Shown: positions 18,401 to 26,730, numbered from the stretch's first letter. The stretch: DNA of 64,000 bases from Methylopila henanensis (GCF_042681025.1 NZ_JBHUER010000010.1:62001-126000); one strand, 5' to 3'. Notes: a model not told the origin generated them from the letters alone. A program made the numbers and translations.

Positions 18401-18662
18401 CGTCGCCGGTCGCCTGACTGGACATGTAGAGCATGTCCTCGACGCCGTTGATCTGCTGCTCGATCGGCGTCGCCACCGTGTCGCTGACCACCTGCGCCGA
18501 GGCGCCGGGATAGTTCGCGCGGATCACCACCGTCGGCGGCACGATCTCAGGATACTGCGACAGCGGCAGCGAGAAGAAGCTCGCGGCGCCCAGCATCGTG
18601 ATCAGGATCGAGAGCACCGCGGCGAAGATCGGCCGGTCGATGCAGAAGTGAGCGAGCCGCAT
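15489..18662 (-). CDS. RND efflux pump inner-membrane permease (AcrB/MexF, HAE1 type)
   Basis: 1057 residues, the usual size. Proton-driven tripartite multidrug efflux pump component. It starts MRLAHFCIDRPIFAAVLSIL, typical of HAE1 pumps. The TM4 proton-relay aspartates are in GIVVDDAIIVVENVERNLE, and there are two periplasmic loops and twelve hydrophobic segments. It lies 43 bases downstream of its adaptor gene. No outer-membrane channel gene is in the window, so it must borrow one. It is convergent with the PAS hybrid kinase. Confidence 0.95.
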   Translation of the reverse strand: MRLAHFCIDRPIFAAVLSILITMLGAASFFSLPLSQYPEIVPPTVVIRANYPGASAQVVSDTVATPIEQQINGVEDMLYMSSQATGDGQLTTTITFQLGTDLDKAQVLVQNRLSLALPRLPESVSRQGLTVRKSSPDLLLAVHMRSPDNSRDQLYISNYVNLTIRDVLARIEGVGDVRMLGAQDLSMVVWLDPDKAAARNLTAGEIVSALRAQNVQISAGVVNQPPTATSRAYQLNVEALGRLTQPEQFANIVIKSEEGRVTRVRDVARVEVASQTVTDRTYINESPGVGIGVFQLPGGNALATADEVRATMAELSKNFPAGVEYQINFDPTRFVSASVYAVYATIIEAVILVALVVILFLQRWRAAIVPIAAIPVSLIGTFAVLGAFGYSLNTISLLGLVLAIGIVVDDAIIVVENVERNLEKGMTPREAAHVTMDEVGVALVAIGLVLMAVFAPAAFMPGIPGQFFEQFAITISVATLISVFVSLTLSPALCAVLLKPHTHETHARPRFWGTRALHWFFGWFNRGFDWMSDRYGRLTARLLRISTLALVVYLGFVGLAGWQLMRAPTGFIPDQDQSLLVTIVKLPPGSSLERTDATMVQIAERLKAIEGVQVAVSSSGIDGATGVNASNVGRVFTVLKPHEERGRALNLRTMQAKVNAALAGIQDAQIVTVLPPSVRGIGTTGGFKLMVTSQMGASAEEIAKVANDVVAAANREPSLSRVFTPFDTGTPKIFADIDRVKSEMIGVPADRVFEALEVYLGSAYVNDFNLLGRTYRVAAQADSSFRQDVEAIGRYRTRSDSGEMVPLSSVASFSEMTGAYRVPRYNLYQAAEIQGSAAPGFSSGDAMATMERVAAATLPPGFGFQWTELSLQEKLAGNSGMLVFLASVALVFLLLAAQYESWTLPLAIVLIVPMCLLAAVTGLNIRGMPVDILAQAGFVVLIGLAAKNAILIVEFAKQNEEAGQSRAKAAIAAAKTRLRPILMTSLAFILGVLPLALATGAGAEMRQSLGTSVFYGMIGVTIFGLIFTPVFYVVCRALSREPKPSAAPHGAAPAPAE

Positions 18663-18705
18663 GGGACCGTCCTCGAATTTTTACGCGCCGGGGCCGGCGT
18701 CAGCG

Positions 18706-19875
18706 TCAGCTCTGCGGCGCGGCGGCGGCTTCGATCGCCGCGGGCTGCGGGCGCACCGGCGCGCCGACGCGCGCCTGCATCAGCCCGTTGACGATCACCC
18801 GGTCGTCCCTGTTCAGGCCCGAACGCACGATCATCAGGCCGCCGGGCTGGATCGGCCCCGGCCGGACCTTGCGCTGGCGGACCACGTTCTCGCCGTCGAC
18901 CACGCGCACGACCTTCTCGATCTGGTCGGAGAGGATCGCGGTCTCGGGCACGAGCAGCGCGTCGTAGGGCTCGCCCCGGGGCACGCGGATGCGGCCGAAC
19001 TGGCCGGGCGTCAGGGCGGCATCGACGTTGGCGAAGGTCGCCCGGGCCCGGATGGTGCCAGAGCCGACCTGCAGGCGGTTGTCGAGGAAGTCGAGCACGC
19101 CTTCGCGCGGCCAGCCCTCCTCGCCGTCGCGCCGCGCCTGAACCTTGACGCCCTGCGTGGCGCGCGCGGTCCCGCCGACCTGCTGCTGCCGGGCGAGCAG
19201 GTCGCCTTCGGAGATGTCGAACACGAAGTAGAGCTCGTCCTCGGCGAGGACGGTGGTCAGCACGGTCGAGGCGCCGTCGCCGACGACGAGGTTGCCGATG
19301 TCGACGCGCCGGTTCGAGGCGCGGCCGCGCACAGGCGAACGCACCTCGGTGAATTCGAGGTCGAGCCGCGCGCGGGCCACCGCCGCCTCCGCGGTCTTCA
19401 GCGCGGCGTCGGCGGCCTGGCGCTGCTGGATGCGCTGCTCGTGGGTCGCGACGGCGATGTTGGAGGTGCGGACCAGCTCCTGGCTGCGCTTGGCGTCGGC
19501 CTCGGCGAAGGCGAGCTGCGCCTTCGCGCCCGCGAGCTGCGCTTCGGCCTGGGCGAGCGCGGTCTGATACGGCCGCTTGTCGATGACGAACAGAAGCTGG
19601 CCGGCCTCGACGACCTGACCGTCCCTGAAATTGATCTCGGTGAGATAGCCGGACACGCGCGGGCGCACCTCGACGGTGGCCGTCGGCTCGAACCGGCCGG
19701 TGAACTCGTCATAGTCCGTGACCTGCCGCACCAGCGGGCTCGCGACCGTGACGGCGGGCGGCGGGGGCGCGGCGGTCTGCGCGGTCGAGGGGGTGACCCG
19801 CGCCCATCCGTAGAAGCCGGCCGCTGTGGCGATCGCGACGACGCATGTGAGGCCGATGACGCGGACCACCCGCAT
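18706..19875 (-). CDS. RND efflux periplasmic adaptor (AcrA/MexE family)
   Basis: 389 residues. An N-terminal membrane anchor (VIGLTCVVAIATAAGFYGW) has no lipobox Cys visible. Lipoyl half-motifs (VRPRVSGYLTEINFRDGQVVEAGQLLFVID) surround an alpha-hairpin (AQAEAQLAGAKAQLAFAEADAKR), followed by a beta-barrel domain with GQFGRIRVP. It bridges the RND permease to an outer-membrane channel. GGAGAA precedes the ATG. First gene of a two-gene operon. Confidence 0.93.
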   Translation of the reverse strand: MRVVRVIGLTCVVAIATAAGFYGWARVTPSTAQTAAPPPPAVTVASPLVRQVTDYDEFTGRFEPTATVEVRPRVSGYLTEINFRDGQVVEAGQLLFVIDKRPYQTALAQAEAQLAGAKAQLAFAEADAKRSQELVRTSNIAVATHEQRIQQRQAADAALKTAEAAVARARLDLEFTEVRSPVRGRASNRRVDIGNLVVGDGASTVLTTVLAEDELYFVFDISEGDLLARQQQVGGTARATQGVKVQARRDGEEGWPREGVLDFLDNRLQVGSGTIRARATFANVDAALTPGQFGRIRVPRGEPYDALLVPETAILSDQIEKVVRVVDGENVVRQRKVRPGPIQPGGLMIVRSGLNRDDRVIVNGLMQARVGAPVRPQPAAIEAAAAPQS

Positions 19876-20128
19876 GTTGTGTTCTCCGAACCGAGGAGGC
19901 GTTTGCTGCAGCGCAACTAAAGTAGAGCACCGGCCGCCGACGAGCGATCACGATGTCGTCGGCGGCCGGTCGAGCGCAAGAGGATCCGCGTCCTGCGGGG
20001 GACGCTGCTGAAGACGCAGGTCCTCTCGGCGCTACGGGCGGGGACGCGGCGCGAGGGGAAACCCCGCGCCCCCGCCAATCCGCCTGCGGCCCGCCCCGTC
20101 GGGAAGGCCGCCACGGGGGCGCGGCGGA
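19876..20128. other. Interval upstream of the efflux operon
   Basis: 253 bases on the minus-strand path from the small secreted protein gene to the efflux operon. It contains a 15-bp perfect inverted repeat (19929-19970) and a smaller GC hairpin (about 20050-20070). No gene seen. Confidence 0.5.
19929..19970. promoter_or_regulatory. 15-bp perfect inverted repeat before the efflux operon
   Basis: ACCGGCCGCCGACGA (19929-19943) and TCGTCGGCGGCCGGT (19956-19970) flank 12 bases, ending 54 bases before the adaptor start. It could be a terminator for the upstream small gene or a leader structure controlling pump expression. There is no good T-tract. Confidence 0.5.
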
Positions 20129-20362
20129 TTAGCCTTCGTTGTCGTTGCCGGTCCACTCGACCGACGCGCGATAGGCGTCGTCGGGCGTCTGGCGGCCGGA
20201 ACGCTCGCCGTGGTTCCGCTCCAGCGACACGGGCATGCGCTCGCCGTAGCGGGCGTCGAGGTCATGCTGGGACGTGGCGGGACGATTCGCGCCGCGATCG
20301 TCGGCCTGGGCGGCCGCGGTGGCGAGAAGCGTCGCGGCGATGGCGGTCATGATGGTCTTCAT
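20129..20362 (-). CDS. Small secreted hypothetical protein, 77 aa
   Basis: Family not recognised. It has a signal peptide (MKTIMTAIAATLLATAAAQA, cleavage before DDRGAN) and a short polar mature part with several Arg/Asp/Asn and no Cys. It is transcribed divergently from the OmpR-type regulator gene and shares a 224-base intergenic region with it that contains a tandem TACATT site. It is therefore a plausible target of that two-component system (inference). Confidence 0.7.
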   Translation of the reverse strand: MKTIMTAIAATLLATAAAQADDRGANRPATSQHDLDARYGERMPVSLERNHGERSGRQTPDDAYRASVEWTGNDNEG

Positions 20363-20508
20363 CGGAGTTCTCCCGTGACTTGCGTCAGGAACCTCTGGAG
20401 ACGCTCAGTTCGTCTCCGGCGATGAGGACGTTCTACCGGCCGTCTGTCGCAGAGTTCTGCCGGCCGACGGGCGTTTTGGTCGCGAGATGTCGCGGTTCAT
20501 GGAGCCGT

Positions 20509-20524
20509 TACATTCCGATACATT
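20509..20524. promoter_or_regulatory. Tandem TACATT repeat, OmpR-type binding site candidate
   Basis: TACATT-CCGA-TACATT has a 10-bp period, the geometry used by OmpR/PhoB-family dimers that bind direct repeats. It lies between the divergent small secreted protein gene and the response regulator gene, 63 bases before the latter. Confidence 0.5.
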
Positions 20525-20586
20525 TTTCTCCGCCGGACGATCGTCGGCGTCGGTATGATGGGATGGACATAGAGAGCTGAAGACGA

Positions 20587-21306
20587 ATGGACGCCCAACC
20601 GCACATCGCCGTAGTCGACGACCATCGCGACATTCGCGACCTGGTCGGGAAATACCTGGCGAAGCATGGATTTCGCGTCAGTCAGGCCGAGAGCGCGTCC
20701 GCGTTCCGCCGGCTGATGGAGAAGAACGGCCTGGACCTCGTGGTGCTCGACGTGATGATGCCGGGCGAGGACGGGCTGTCGCTGTGCCGCGAGCTGCGCT
20801 CGACCACGGAGCTTCCGGTCATCCTGCTGACCGCCATGGCGGAGGAGACCGACCGCATCGTCGGCCTCGAGATCGGCGCCGACGACTATCTGACCAAGCC
20901 GTTCAACCCGCGCGAGCTGTTGGCGCGGATCAAGGCCGTGCTCCGGCGGGTCCAGAGCCTGCCGCCTCAGCGCGCCACGCCGAAGGCGCGGGAGATCCGC
21001 TTCGACCGCTGGCAGCTCCATGTCGGCCGCCGCGAGCTGGTGGACGACAACGGCCTCGCCGTCCCGCTCAGCACCGCCGAGTTCCGGCTGCTGTCGGTCT
21101 TCCTCGACCATTCGGGCCTCGTGCTGAGCCGCGACCAGTTGCTCGACCTGACGGTCGGGCGCGCGGCCGACCCGTTCGACCGCAGCATCGACAATCAGGT
21201 CAGCCGCCTGCGGAAGAAGATCGAGACCGATCCTAAATCGCCCTCGCTGATCAAGACGCACTGGGGCGGCGGCTACAGCTTCGTCGCGGAGGTGGAGGCG
21301 CCATGA
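20587..21306 (+). CDS. OmpR-family response regulator
   Basis: 239 residues. Receiver domain (about 1-120): acidic pocket VVDDHRD, phospho-Asp in LVVLDVMMPGEDG, Thr in LLTAM and Lys in YLTKPFNPRELLARI. It is followed by a winged-helix Trans_reg_C domain (about 140-237; LSTAEFRLLSVFLDHSGLVLSRDQLLDL, DNQVSRLRKKIE). Its stop overlaps the sensor kinase start by 4 bases (ATGA). It probably controls itself and the divergent secreted protein, and perhaps the nearby efflux pump (inference). Confidence 0.93.
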   Translation: MDAQPHIAVVDDHRDIRDLVGKYLAKHGFRVSQAESASAFRRLMEKNGLDLVVLDVMMPGEDGLSLCRELRSTTELPVILLTAMAEETDRIVGLEIGADDYLTKPFNPRELLARIKAVLRRVQSLPPQRATPKAREIRFDRWQLHVGRRELVDDNGLAVPLSTAEFRLLSVFLDHSGLVLSRDQLLDLTVGRAADPFDRSIDNQVSRLRKKIETDPKSPSLIKTHWGGGYSFVAEVEAP

Positions 21307-22802
21307 CCCGGCTCTGGACCCGAAGCCTGACGATCCAGTTCATCGGCCTGATGCTGCTCGCGCTCGCCGTTTCGCAGGGCCTCGGCGCGGTCCTGTTCCT
21401 CGGCGAGCGCAGCGAGGCGCTGCACAAGGCGGCCAAGGCCGAGTTCCTCAGCCGCTGCGCCTCGATCGCCCAGGTGGTGGAGAGCACGCCGCCGAACCTG
21501 CGCGACGACATCCTCAACGCGAGCGGCACCACCTATTCGCGCTTCTGGTACACCCCCGACGCTCCCGGCGACGCGGTCGCCTGGCGCGGCGAGGCCTTTT
21601 CCCAGCTCGGCCGGCCTCTCCCGAGCTTCGCCAGTCTCGGAAGCCCGGCGAAGCTTTCGTCCGGAAGCAGCTTCACACCCTCCACCGAACCGCCGCCGGA
21701 ATCGAGCTGGCGGGACTTGCCGCCCCAGGCCTGGCCGTTGTCCCGGCCGGCCAAGTTTCAGTACATCAACAACTCCAATGGCATGGGCCTCGCCGTCCAG
21801 CTCAAGGACGGCGGCTGGCTGAACACGGCGCTCGCCAAGCCCGCGCCGGCGGGCTTCTGGACCATGCAGTCGACGGTTTCGATGGGGCTCGCGGCCGTCC
21901 TGCTCTGCGGCATCGCCGCCTTCATCGCGCGCGGCATCACCCGGCCGATGCGCCAGATGGCGCTCGCCTCCGAGGCGGTCGGCCGCGGCGAGCAGCGCAC
22001 CCTGCCCGAGACCGGCCCCGACGATATCCGCCAGACGGCGGAAGCGTTCAACCTGATGCAGGCGCGGCTGCAGCGCTTCATCGACGACCGCACGCGCATG
22101 CTGGCCGCGATCGGCCATGACCTGCGCACGCCGATCACCTCGCTCAGGCTGCGGGCCGAATTCGTGCAGGACGAGGAGACGCGCGAGAAGATGCTCGCGA
22201 CGATCGACGAACTGCGCGCCATGACCGAGGCCGGGCTCGCCTTCGCGCGCGAGGAGTCGGTGATCGAGGAGACGCGCGCGGTCGACGTCCGCTCGCTGGT
22301 CGAGAGCATGTGCGACGACCTCGCCGAGATCGGCCATGACGTCAGCTTCGTGGAGGGTCCGCGCGTCAAGCTGCGCTGCCGGCCGGACTCCCTGCGCCGC
22401 GCCGCGCGCAACCTCGTGGAGAACGCGGTGCGCTATGGCGGGCGCGCCCGGGTCAGCGTCGTCGAGACGTCCCAGACGGTCGAGATCGTGGTCGAGGACG
22501 ACGGGCCGGGCATTCCGGCCGAGGCAATGGAGAAGGTGTTCGCGCCGTTCTTCCGGCTGGAGGAATCGCGCAACCGCGAAACCGGCGGCATGGGCCTCGG
22601 GCTCGCGATCTCCCGCACGATCGTCCGCCGCCATGGCGGCGACGTCACGCTCACAAATCGGGACAGCGGCCTGCGCGCCGTCATCACGCTGCCGGCGTTC
22701 GAGGCCGGCGCCGAAGCCGAGTCGCGGTCCCTGCGGCGGCTGTTCCGGACGCCGGCGGCGCCCTACGGCCCGACCAAACAAGCGGTCTCGCCCAGCTCCT
22801 GA
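21303..22802 (+). CDS. EnvZ-like membrane sensor histidine kinase
   Basis: 499 residues. Two membrane helices (FIGLMLLALAVSQGLGAVLF near the N-terminus and MGLAAVLLCGIAAFIARGI about residues 197-215) flank a periplasmic sensor of ~160 residues rich in Pro/Ser. HAMP, HisKA (AAIGHDLRTPITSLRLRAEF) and HATPase_c (NLVENAVRYGG, VEDDGPGIPAEAM, GMGLGLAISRTIV) follow. It is the partner of the overlapping response regulator. Signal unknown; envelope stress or a pump substrate would fit the neighbourhood. Confidence 0.93.
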   Translation: MTRLWTRSLTIQFIGLMLLALAVSQGLGAVLFLGERSEALHKAAKAEFLSRCASIAQVVESTPPNLRDDILNASGTTYSRFWYTPDAPGDAVAWRGEAFSQLGRPLPSFASLGSPAKLSSGSSFTPSTEPPPESSWRDLPPQAWPLSRPAKFQYINNSNGMGLAVQLKDGGWLNTALAKPAPAGFWTMQSTVSMGLAAVLLCGIAAFIARGITRPMRQMALASEAVGRGEQRTLPETGPDDIRQTAEAFNLMQARLQRFIDDRTRMLAAIGHDLRTPITSLRLRAEFVQDEETREKMLATIDELRAMTEAGLAFAREESVIEETRAVDVRSLVESMCDDLAEIGHDVSFVEGPRVKLRCRPDSLRRAARNLVENAVRYGGRARVSVVETSQTVEIVVEDDGPGIPAEAMEKVFAPFFRLEESRNRETGGMGLGLAISRTIVRRHGGDVTLTNRDSGLRAVITLPAFEAGAEAESRSLRRLFRTPAAPYGPTKQAVSPSS

Positions 22803-22878
22803 GCCCCGCGCCGGGCACGGTCGCCCGCCACGACCGCCATTGACAGCGGAGGACGGAGCGCAGATACCCTCAACCCAT

Positions 22879-22914
22879 TGGATTCAAACACAATTTAACT
22901 GGAATAGTTCTGAT
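22879..22914 (+). promoter_or_regulatory. AT-rich promoter region of hmuTUV with AACT-N5-AGTT dyad
   Basis: The 35 bases before hmuT are far more AT-rich than the surroundings and contain the inverted repeat AACT-GGAAT-AGTT (22897-22909). This is where an iron-responsive repressor (Irr, RirA or Fur type) would be expected for a hemin importer. The match to a published ICE or iron-rhodo box is not exact. Confidence 0.35.
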
Positions 22915-23862
22915 ATGGCCACGCGGGCGCACGATGGACCGTCGATCATCCCGACCCGCCGCGCGGCGCTGCTGTCGGGGCTTGCGGCGGCCGCGACGCC
23001 GCTGTGGTCGCCGACGGTTTTCGCCAAGGCCGGCGGCGATCGGGTCCTGACGCTCGGCGGCGGCGTCACCGAGATCGTCTATGCGCTCGGCTGCGGCGAC
23101 CGCGTGGTCGGCGTCGACCTGACGTCGACCTACCCTCCCGCCGCGCGCGGCAAGCCCAATGTCGGATACTACCGGCGGCTCTCCGCGGAGGGCGTGCTCG
23201 GCCTGTCGCCCACAACGATCGTCGCGGCGGAAGGCTCCGGGCCAAAGGAGACCATGGACGTGCTCGCCGCGGCGTCCGTCCGTTTGGTGTCGCTCCGCGA
23301 GATCGAGCGGCCGGACGACATCGTCGCGCGCATCGGCGCGGTCGCCGCCGCGCTCGGCGAAGAGGAGCGCGGGCGCGAGCTCGCGGACGCCGTCGCGGCC
23401 GATCTTGCGACGCTCGCCGAAGACATCGCCCGGATCGAGAATCGGCGGCGCGCGCTGATCCTGCTCGGCCCCTCCAGCGGCGGTCCGCTGACGGCCGCCG
23501 GCGTCCGCTCGACGGGGGCGCTCGCGCTGGAGCTGGTCGGCTGCGACAACGCCGCGACGGCGATGACGGGCTGGAAGGCGCTGGTCGACGAAGCGGCGCT
23601 CGCCATCGACCCGGACGCCGTCATCGTCATGGCGACCGGCGCGCCGGTCTCGGTCGAGGCGGTGTCCCGGCACCCGGCGCTCGCCCAGTCCTCCGCCGTA
23701 AGGGACAACCGCATCGTCGTCGCGGACGCCCTCGGCCTAGTGGGGTTCGGTCCGCGGGTCGCCCACATCGCCCGCGCGGTCGCGCGACAAGTCTATCCCG
23801 AACATACGTTCCGCGCATTGCCGGAGCGCCCCTGGACCGCGAGCCAAGCCGCCTCCCGGTGA
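22915..23862 (+). CDS. hmuT: Hemin ABC transporter substrate-binding protein
   Basis: 315 residues. Periplasmic heme/siderophore-type binding protein (class III helical-backbone fold). The N-terminus has a twin-arginine-like signal (PTRRAALLSGLAAAATPLW). The core contains ITEIVYALGCGDRVVGVD-like and GLSPTTIVAAEGSGPKETMD segments typical of HmuT rather than vitamin B12 BtuF. It is first in a three-gene operon and overlaps hmuU by GTGA. The start at 22915 was chosen because it immediately precedes the export signal. No TonB receptor or HmuS is adjacent. Confidence 0.88.
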   Translation: MATRAHDGPSIIPTRRAALLSGLAAAATPLWSPTVFAKAGGDRVLTLGGGVTEIVYALGCGDRVVGVDLTSTYPPAARGKPNVGYYRRLSAEGVLGLSPTTIVAAEGSGPKETMDVLAAASVRLVSLREIERPDDIVARIGAVAAALGEEERGRELADAVAADLATLAEDIARIENRRRALILLGPSSGGPLTAAGVRSTGALALELVGCDNAATAMTGWKALVDEAALAIDPDAVIVMATGAPVSVEAVSRHPALAQSSAVRDNRIVVADALGLVGFGPRVAHIARAVARQVYPEHTFRALPERPWTASQAASR

Positions 23863-24908
23863 CGAAGTCTCAGGGCCTTACGGCGGCCGGCCTTCTGCTG
23901 GCCGTCGCCATGATCGCGTCGCTGTCGGTCGGCCCCGTCACGATCGGGCCGGCGCGGCTGCTGGACGTGGCTCAGGCCGTGCTCGCGAACGGCGGGCGCG
24001 AGGGGCTGCCCCCGGCGCTCGCGCGCGACGCCACCATTCTCGCCGACATCCGGGCGCCGCGCACCGTCATCGGCGCGCTCGTCGGCGCCGCGATGGCGCT
24101 CGCCGGGGCCGTGATGCAGGGCGTGTTCCGCAACCCGCTGGCTGATCCAGGCCTCGTCGGCGTCTCGTCCGGCGCGGCCTTCGCCGCGGTCGCCTGGATC
24201 GTGCTCGGCGAGAGCGTGGCGCATCTGCTGCCGCCGACGCTCGCGAACCTCGCCCTGCCGCTCGCCGCTTTCGCGGGCGGGCTCGCCACCACGCTGCTGC
24301 TCGCCCGCATCGCCTCGCGCGACGGCCGCACCGAGATCGCGGTGATGCTGCTCGCGGGCGTCGCGCTCGGGGCGCTGTCGGCGGCCGGAACCGGCGTGCT
24401 GGTGTTCATGGCGCGGGACGACCAGCTCCGCGCCTTCCTGTTCTGGACGCTCGGCAGCCTCGGAGGCGCGACCTGGCTGAAGATCACGCTGGCGCTTCCC
24501 TTCATCGTGGCGCTCGGCCTCGCCGCGCCGCTTCTGGCGCGCGGGCTCGACGCCGTCGCGCTCGGCGAACGCGCCGCGTTCCACGTGGGCGTCGACGTCG
24601 AGCGGGTGAAGCGCATCGCCGTGATCGGGGTGGCGGCGGCGGTGGCGGCGGCGGTGGCGAGCGCGGGCGCGATCGGCTTCATCGGGCTCGCGGCCCCTCA
24701 TCTCGTCCGGCTTGCGATCGGCCCCGGCCACCGCGCGCTGCTGCCGGCCTCGGCGCTGCTTGGCGCCGCGCTGCTGCTGCTGTCGGACGTCGCCGCGCGC
24801 ACGCTCGCGGCCCCCGCCGAACTGCCGATCGGCGTCGTGACGGCGGCGTTCGGCGCGCCGTTCTTCCTGTGGCTGCTCATGCGCCGCCGTGGACGGATCA
24901 TCGGATGA
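23859..24908 (+). CDS. hmuU: Hemin ABC transporter permease (FecCD family)
   Basis: 349 residues from GTG 23859, which overlaps the hmuT stop (GTGA). About nine hydrophobic helices. FecCD signatures: RAPRTVIGALVGAAMALAGAVMQG, FRNPLADPGLVGVSSGAAF and FIGLAAPHLVRL. It forms the membrane channel for heme import with HmuV. Its stop overlaps the hmuV ATG by 4 bases. Confidence 0.93.
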   Translation: MTKSQGLTAAGLLLAVAMIASLSVGPVTIGPARLLDVAQAVLANGGREGLPPALARDATILADIRAPRTVIGALVGAAMALAGAVMQGVFRNPLADPGLVGVSSGAAFAAVAWIVLGESVAHLLPPTLANLALPLAAFAGGLATTLLLARIASRDGRTEIAVMLLAGVALGALSAAGTGVLVFMARDDQLRAFLFWTLGSLGGATWLKITLALPFIVALGLAAPLLARGLDAVALGERAAFHVGVDVERVKRIAVIGVAAAVAAAVASAGAIGFIGLAAPHLVRLAIGPGHRALLPASALLGAALLLLSDVAARTLAAPAELPIGVVTAAFGAPFFLWLLMRRRGRIIG

Positions 24909-25702
24909 GCGGGCTTGTCGCCGACGCCGTCACGGTCAGGCTGGGCGGGCGCGTCGCGCTCGATCGCGCCAGCGTGCGGGTCCGGCCCGGCCGCGTCGTC
25001 GCGATCATCGGGCCGAACGGCGCCGGCAAGTCGACGCTGCTGTCCGCGCTTGCGGGCGACCTGCGGCCAGCCGCCGGCTCCGTCCGCCTCGACGGCGTCG
25101 ACCTCGACGCCTTCACTCCGGCCGAGCTGGCGCGCCGGCGCGCCGTGCTCGCGCAATCGAACGAGCTCGCCTTCCCCTTCACCGTCGGCGAGACGGGGCG
25201 GCTGGGCCTGCCGCCCGGACTGCCCCGGATGGAGGGAGACGCCATCGTGGCGCGCAACCTCGCGGTCGTCGGCCTCGAAGGCGCCGACGACCGGCCGTGC
25301 CCGGAGCTTTCCGGCGGCGAACGCCAGCGCGTCCATCTCGCGCGCGTGCTGGCCCAGCTCGACGCCGCACCGGCCGGTCCCGCGCGCTACCTCCTGCTCG
25401 ACGAGCCGACCGCGAGCCTCGACCTCGAGCACCAGCTCGCGACGCTCGCGCTCGCGCGCCGTCATGCGCGAAGCGGCGGCGGCGTGCTCGCCGTGCTGCA
25501 CGACGTCAACCTCGCCGCCATGGCCGCCGACGAGATCGTCGCGCTGAAAGCCGGCGCGGTGGCGGCGAGCGGTCCGCCCGCCGAGGTTTTGACTGACGCT
25601 CTGGTCCGCACGCTCTACGGGGTGGAGGCGCGCGTCCGCGGGGTGCCGGACGGCCCGTTCCTGCTGCCCCAGACCGTCGTTCAGGTTGATGCTCAGGCGT
25701 AG
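24905..25702 (+). CDS. hmuV: Hemin ABC transporter ATP-binding protein
   Basis: 265 residues from ATG 24905, which overlaps the hmuU stop. Walker A GPNGAGKST, Q-loop in LAQSNELAFPFTV, signature LSGGERQRVHLARVLAQL, Walker B YLLLDEPTASLD and H-loop VLHDVNLAA. The insert LDAAPAGPARY between signature and Walker B is characteristic of HmuV. The last 10 bases overlap the convergent PfkB kinase gene. Confidence 0.94.
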   Translation: MSGLVADAVTVRLGGRVALDRASVRVRPGRVVAIIGPNGAGKSTLLSALAGDLRPAAGSVRLDGVDLDAFTPAELARRRAVLAQSNELAFPFTVGETGRLGLPPGLPRMEGDAIVARNLAVVGLEGADDRPCPELSGGERQRVHLARVLAQLDAAPAGPARYLLLDEPTASLDLEHQLATLALARRHARSGGGVLAVLHDVNLAAMAADEIVALKAGAVAASGPPAEVLTDALVRTLYGVEARVRGVPDGPFLLPQTVVQVDAQA

Positions 25703-26661
25703 GCGCCATCGAGCGCGAGTTCGAGGGCCGCGACCGTCGGCAGGGCGTCGAATACGCCGGGCGCGGCGGCGGTGAGCGCGCCGTTCGCGGCCGCGCGGCG
25801 CATGGCCTCCGGCCAGGCGCGGCCTTCCGCCAGCGCGACGGCGAGCGCGGCGGCGAAGGCGTCGCCGCAGCCGAGGGTGTCGACCGCCCGCGTCGGGAAG
25901 GCCGGCTCCACATGCGGCGGTCCGTCCGCTTGGTGCACGGTCGCGCCCTCCCCGCCCCGGGTGACGACGAGCGCCTCCAGCCCCAGCCCGAACAGCCGCC
26001 GCGCAAGACCCGCGGCGCCGTCCGCGCCCGGCGTGACCGTCTCGCCGAGGGACGCGGCCAGCTCCGCCGCCTCGACCGCGTTGACGCACAGGATCGAGGT
26101 CGCGGCGAGCACGCCGTCGCTCAGCGCGCGGTAGGGCGACGGGTTCAGCAGCGTCGGACGTCCGGCCGCGCGGGCGATCGCGAAGGCTTCGGCGATCGGC
26201 CCGTCGGCGATCTCGAACTGGGCGAGGCAAAGATCGGCCGCGCCGATCGCGTTCTCCAGCGGCCGCACGTCCTCCGCGCCGAGCGCCTCGTTCGCGCCTG
26301 GCGCGACCGCGAGGCAGTTTTCGCCGTTCGCGGCGATGAAGCCGACGCCGCCGCCGGTCGGGGCAGATTTCCGGCGCAGCATGGCGAGATCGAGTCCTGC
26401 GCGGCGGAAGGCCGGTTCGGCGAGGTCCCCCAGCAGGTCGGCGCCGACCGCGAACAGACCGTCGACCTCTGCGCCGAGCCGGTGGGCGGCGAGCGCGAGG
26501 TTGAACCCCTTGCCGCCGGGCTCCATCAGGAAGGCGCCGGCGCGCAGGGATTCGCCCGGCTGGGGCAGTTCCTCGACCGTCACCGTGCAGGCGGCCACGA
26601 AGCTGCCCAGCACGAAAATCCTGGGCCGGCCCCTGGCCGGCGAACCCGCAATCGCATCCAT
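25693..26661 (-). CDS. PfkB-family sugar/nucleoside kinase (ribokinase-like)
   Basis: 322 residues from ATG 26661 (GGGGGCC upstream; an in-frame start at 26712 is less likely). PfkB signatures: substrate-binding GGKGFNLALAAHRLGAEV near the N-terminus and the catalytic DTLGCGDAFAAALAVAL (Asp base; the second Gly-rich residue is Cys instead of the usual Ala). It phosphorylates a small sugar or nucleoside with ATP. Ribokinase is the closest family name but the substrate is not established. Confidence 0.85.
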   Translation of the reverse strand: MDAIAGSPARGRPRIFVLGSFVAACTVTVEELPQPGESLRAGAFLMEPGGKGFNLALAAHRLGAEVDGLFAVGADLLGDLAEPAFRRAGLDLAMLRRKSAPTGGGVGFIAANGENCLAVAPGANEALGAEDVRPLENAIGAADLCLAQFEIADGPIAEAFAIARAAGRPTLLNPSPYRALSDGVLAATSILCVNAVEAAELAASLGETVTPGADGAAGLARRLFGLGLEALVVTRGGEGATVHQADGPPHVEPAFPTRAVDTLGCGDAFAAALAVALAEGRAWPEAMRRAAANGALTAAAPGVFDALPTVAALELALDGAYA

Positions 26662-26730
26662 CGTCTTGGCCCCCGCGGAGCGGACGATAGAACACCCGTC
26701 CGGCGCGGCCAATCGCGCGACGACGGGCCG

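Noticed and set aside
22336..22914. Upstream extension of the hmuT frame into the sensor kinase gene
   Set aside because: The extension is an off-frame shadow of the kinase. The export signal begins at 22915 right after an AT-rich promoter-like patch.
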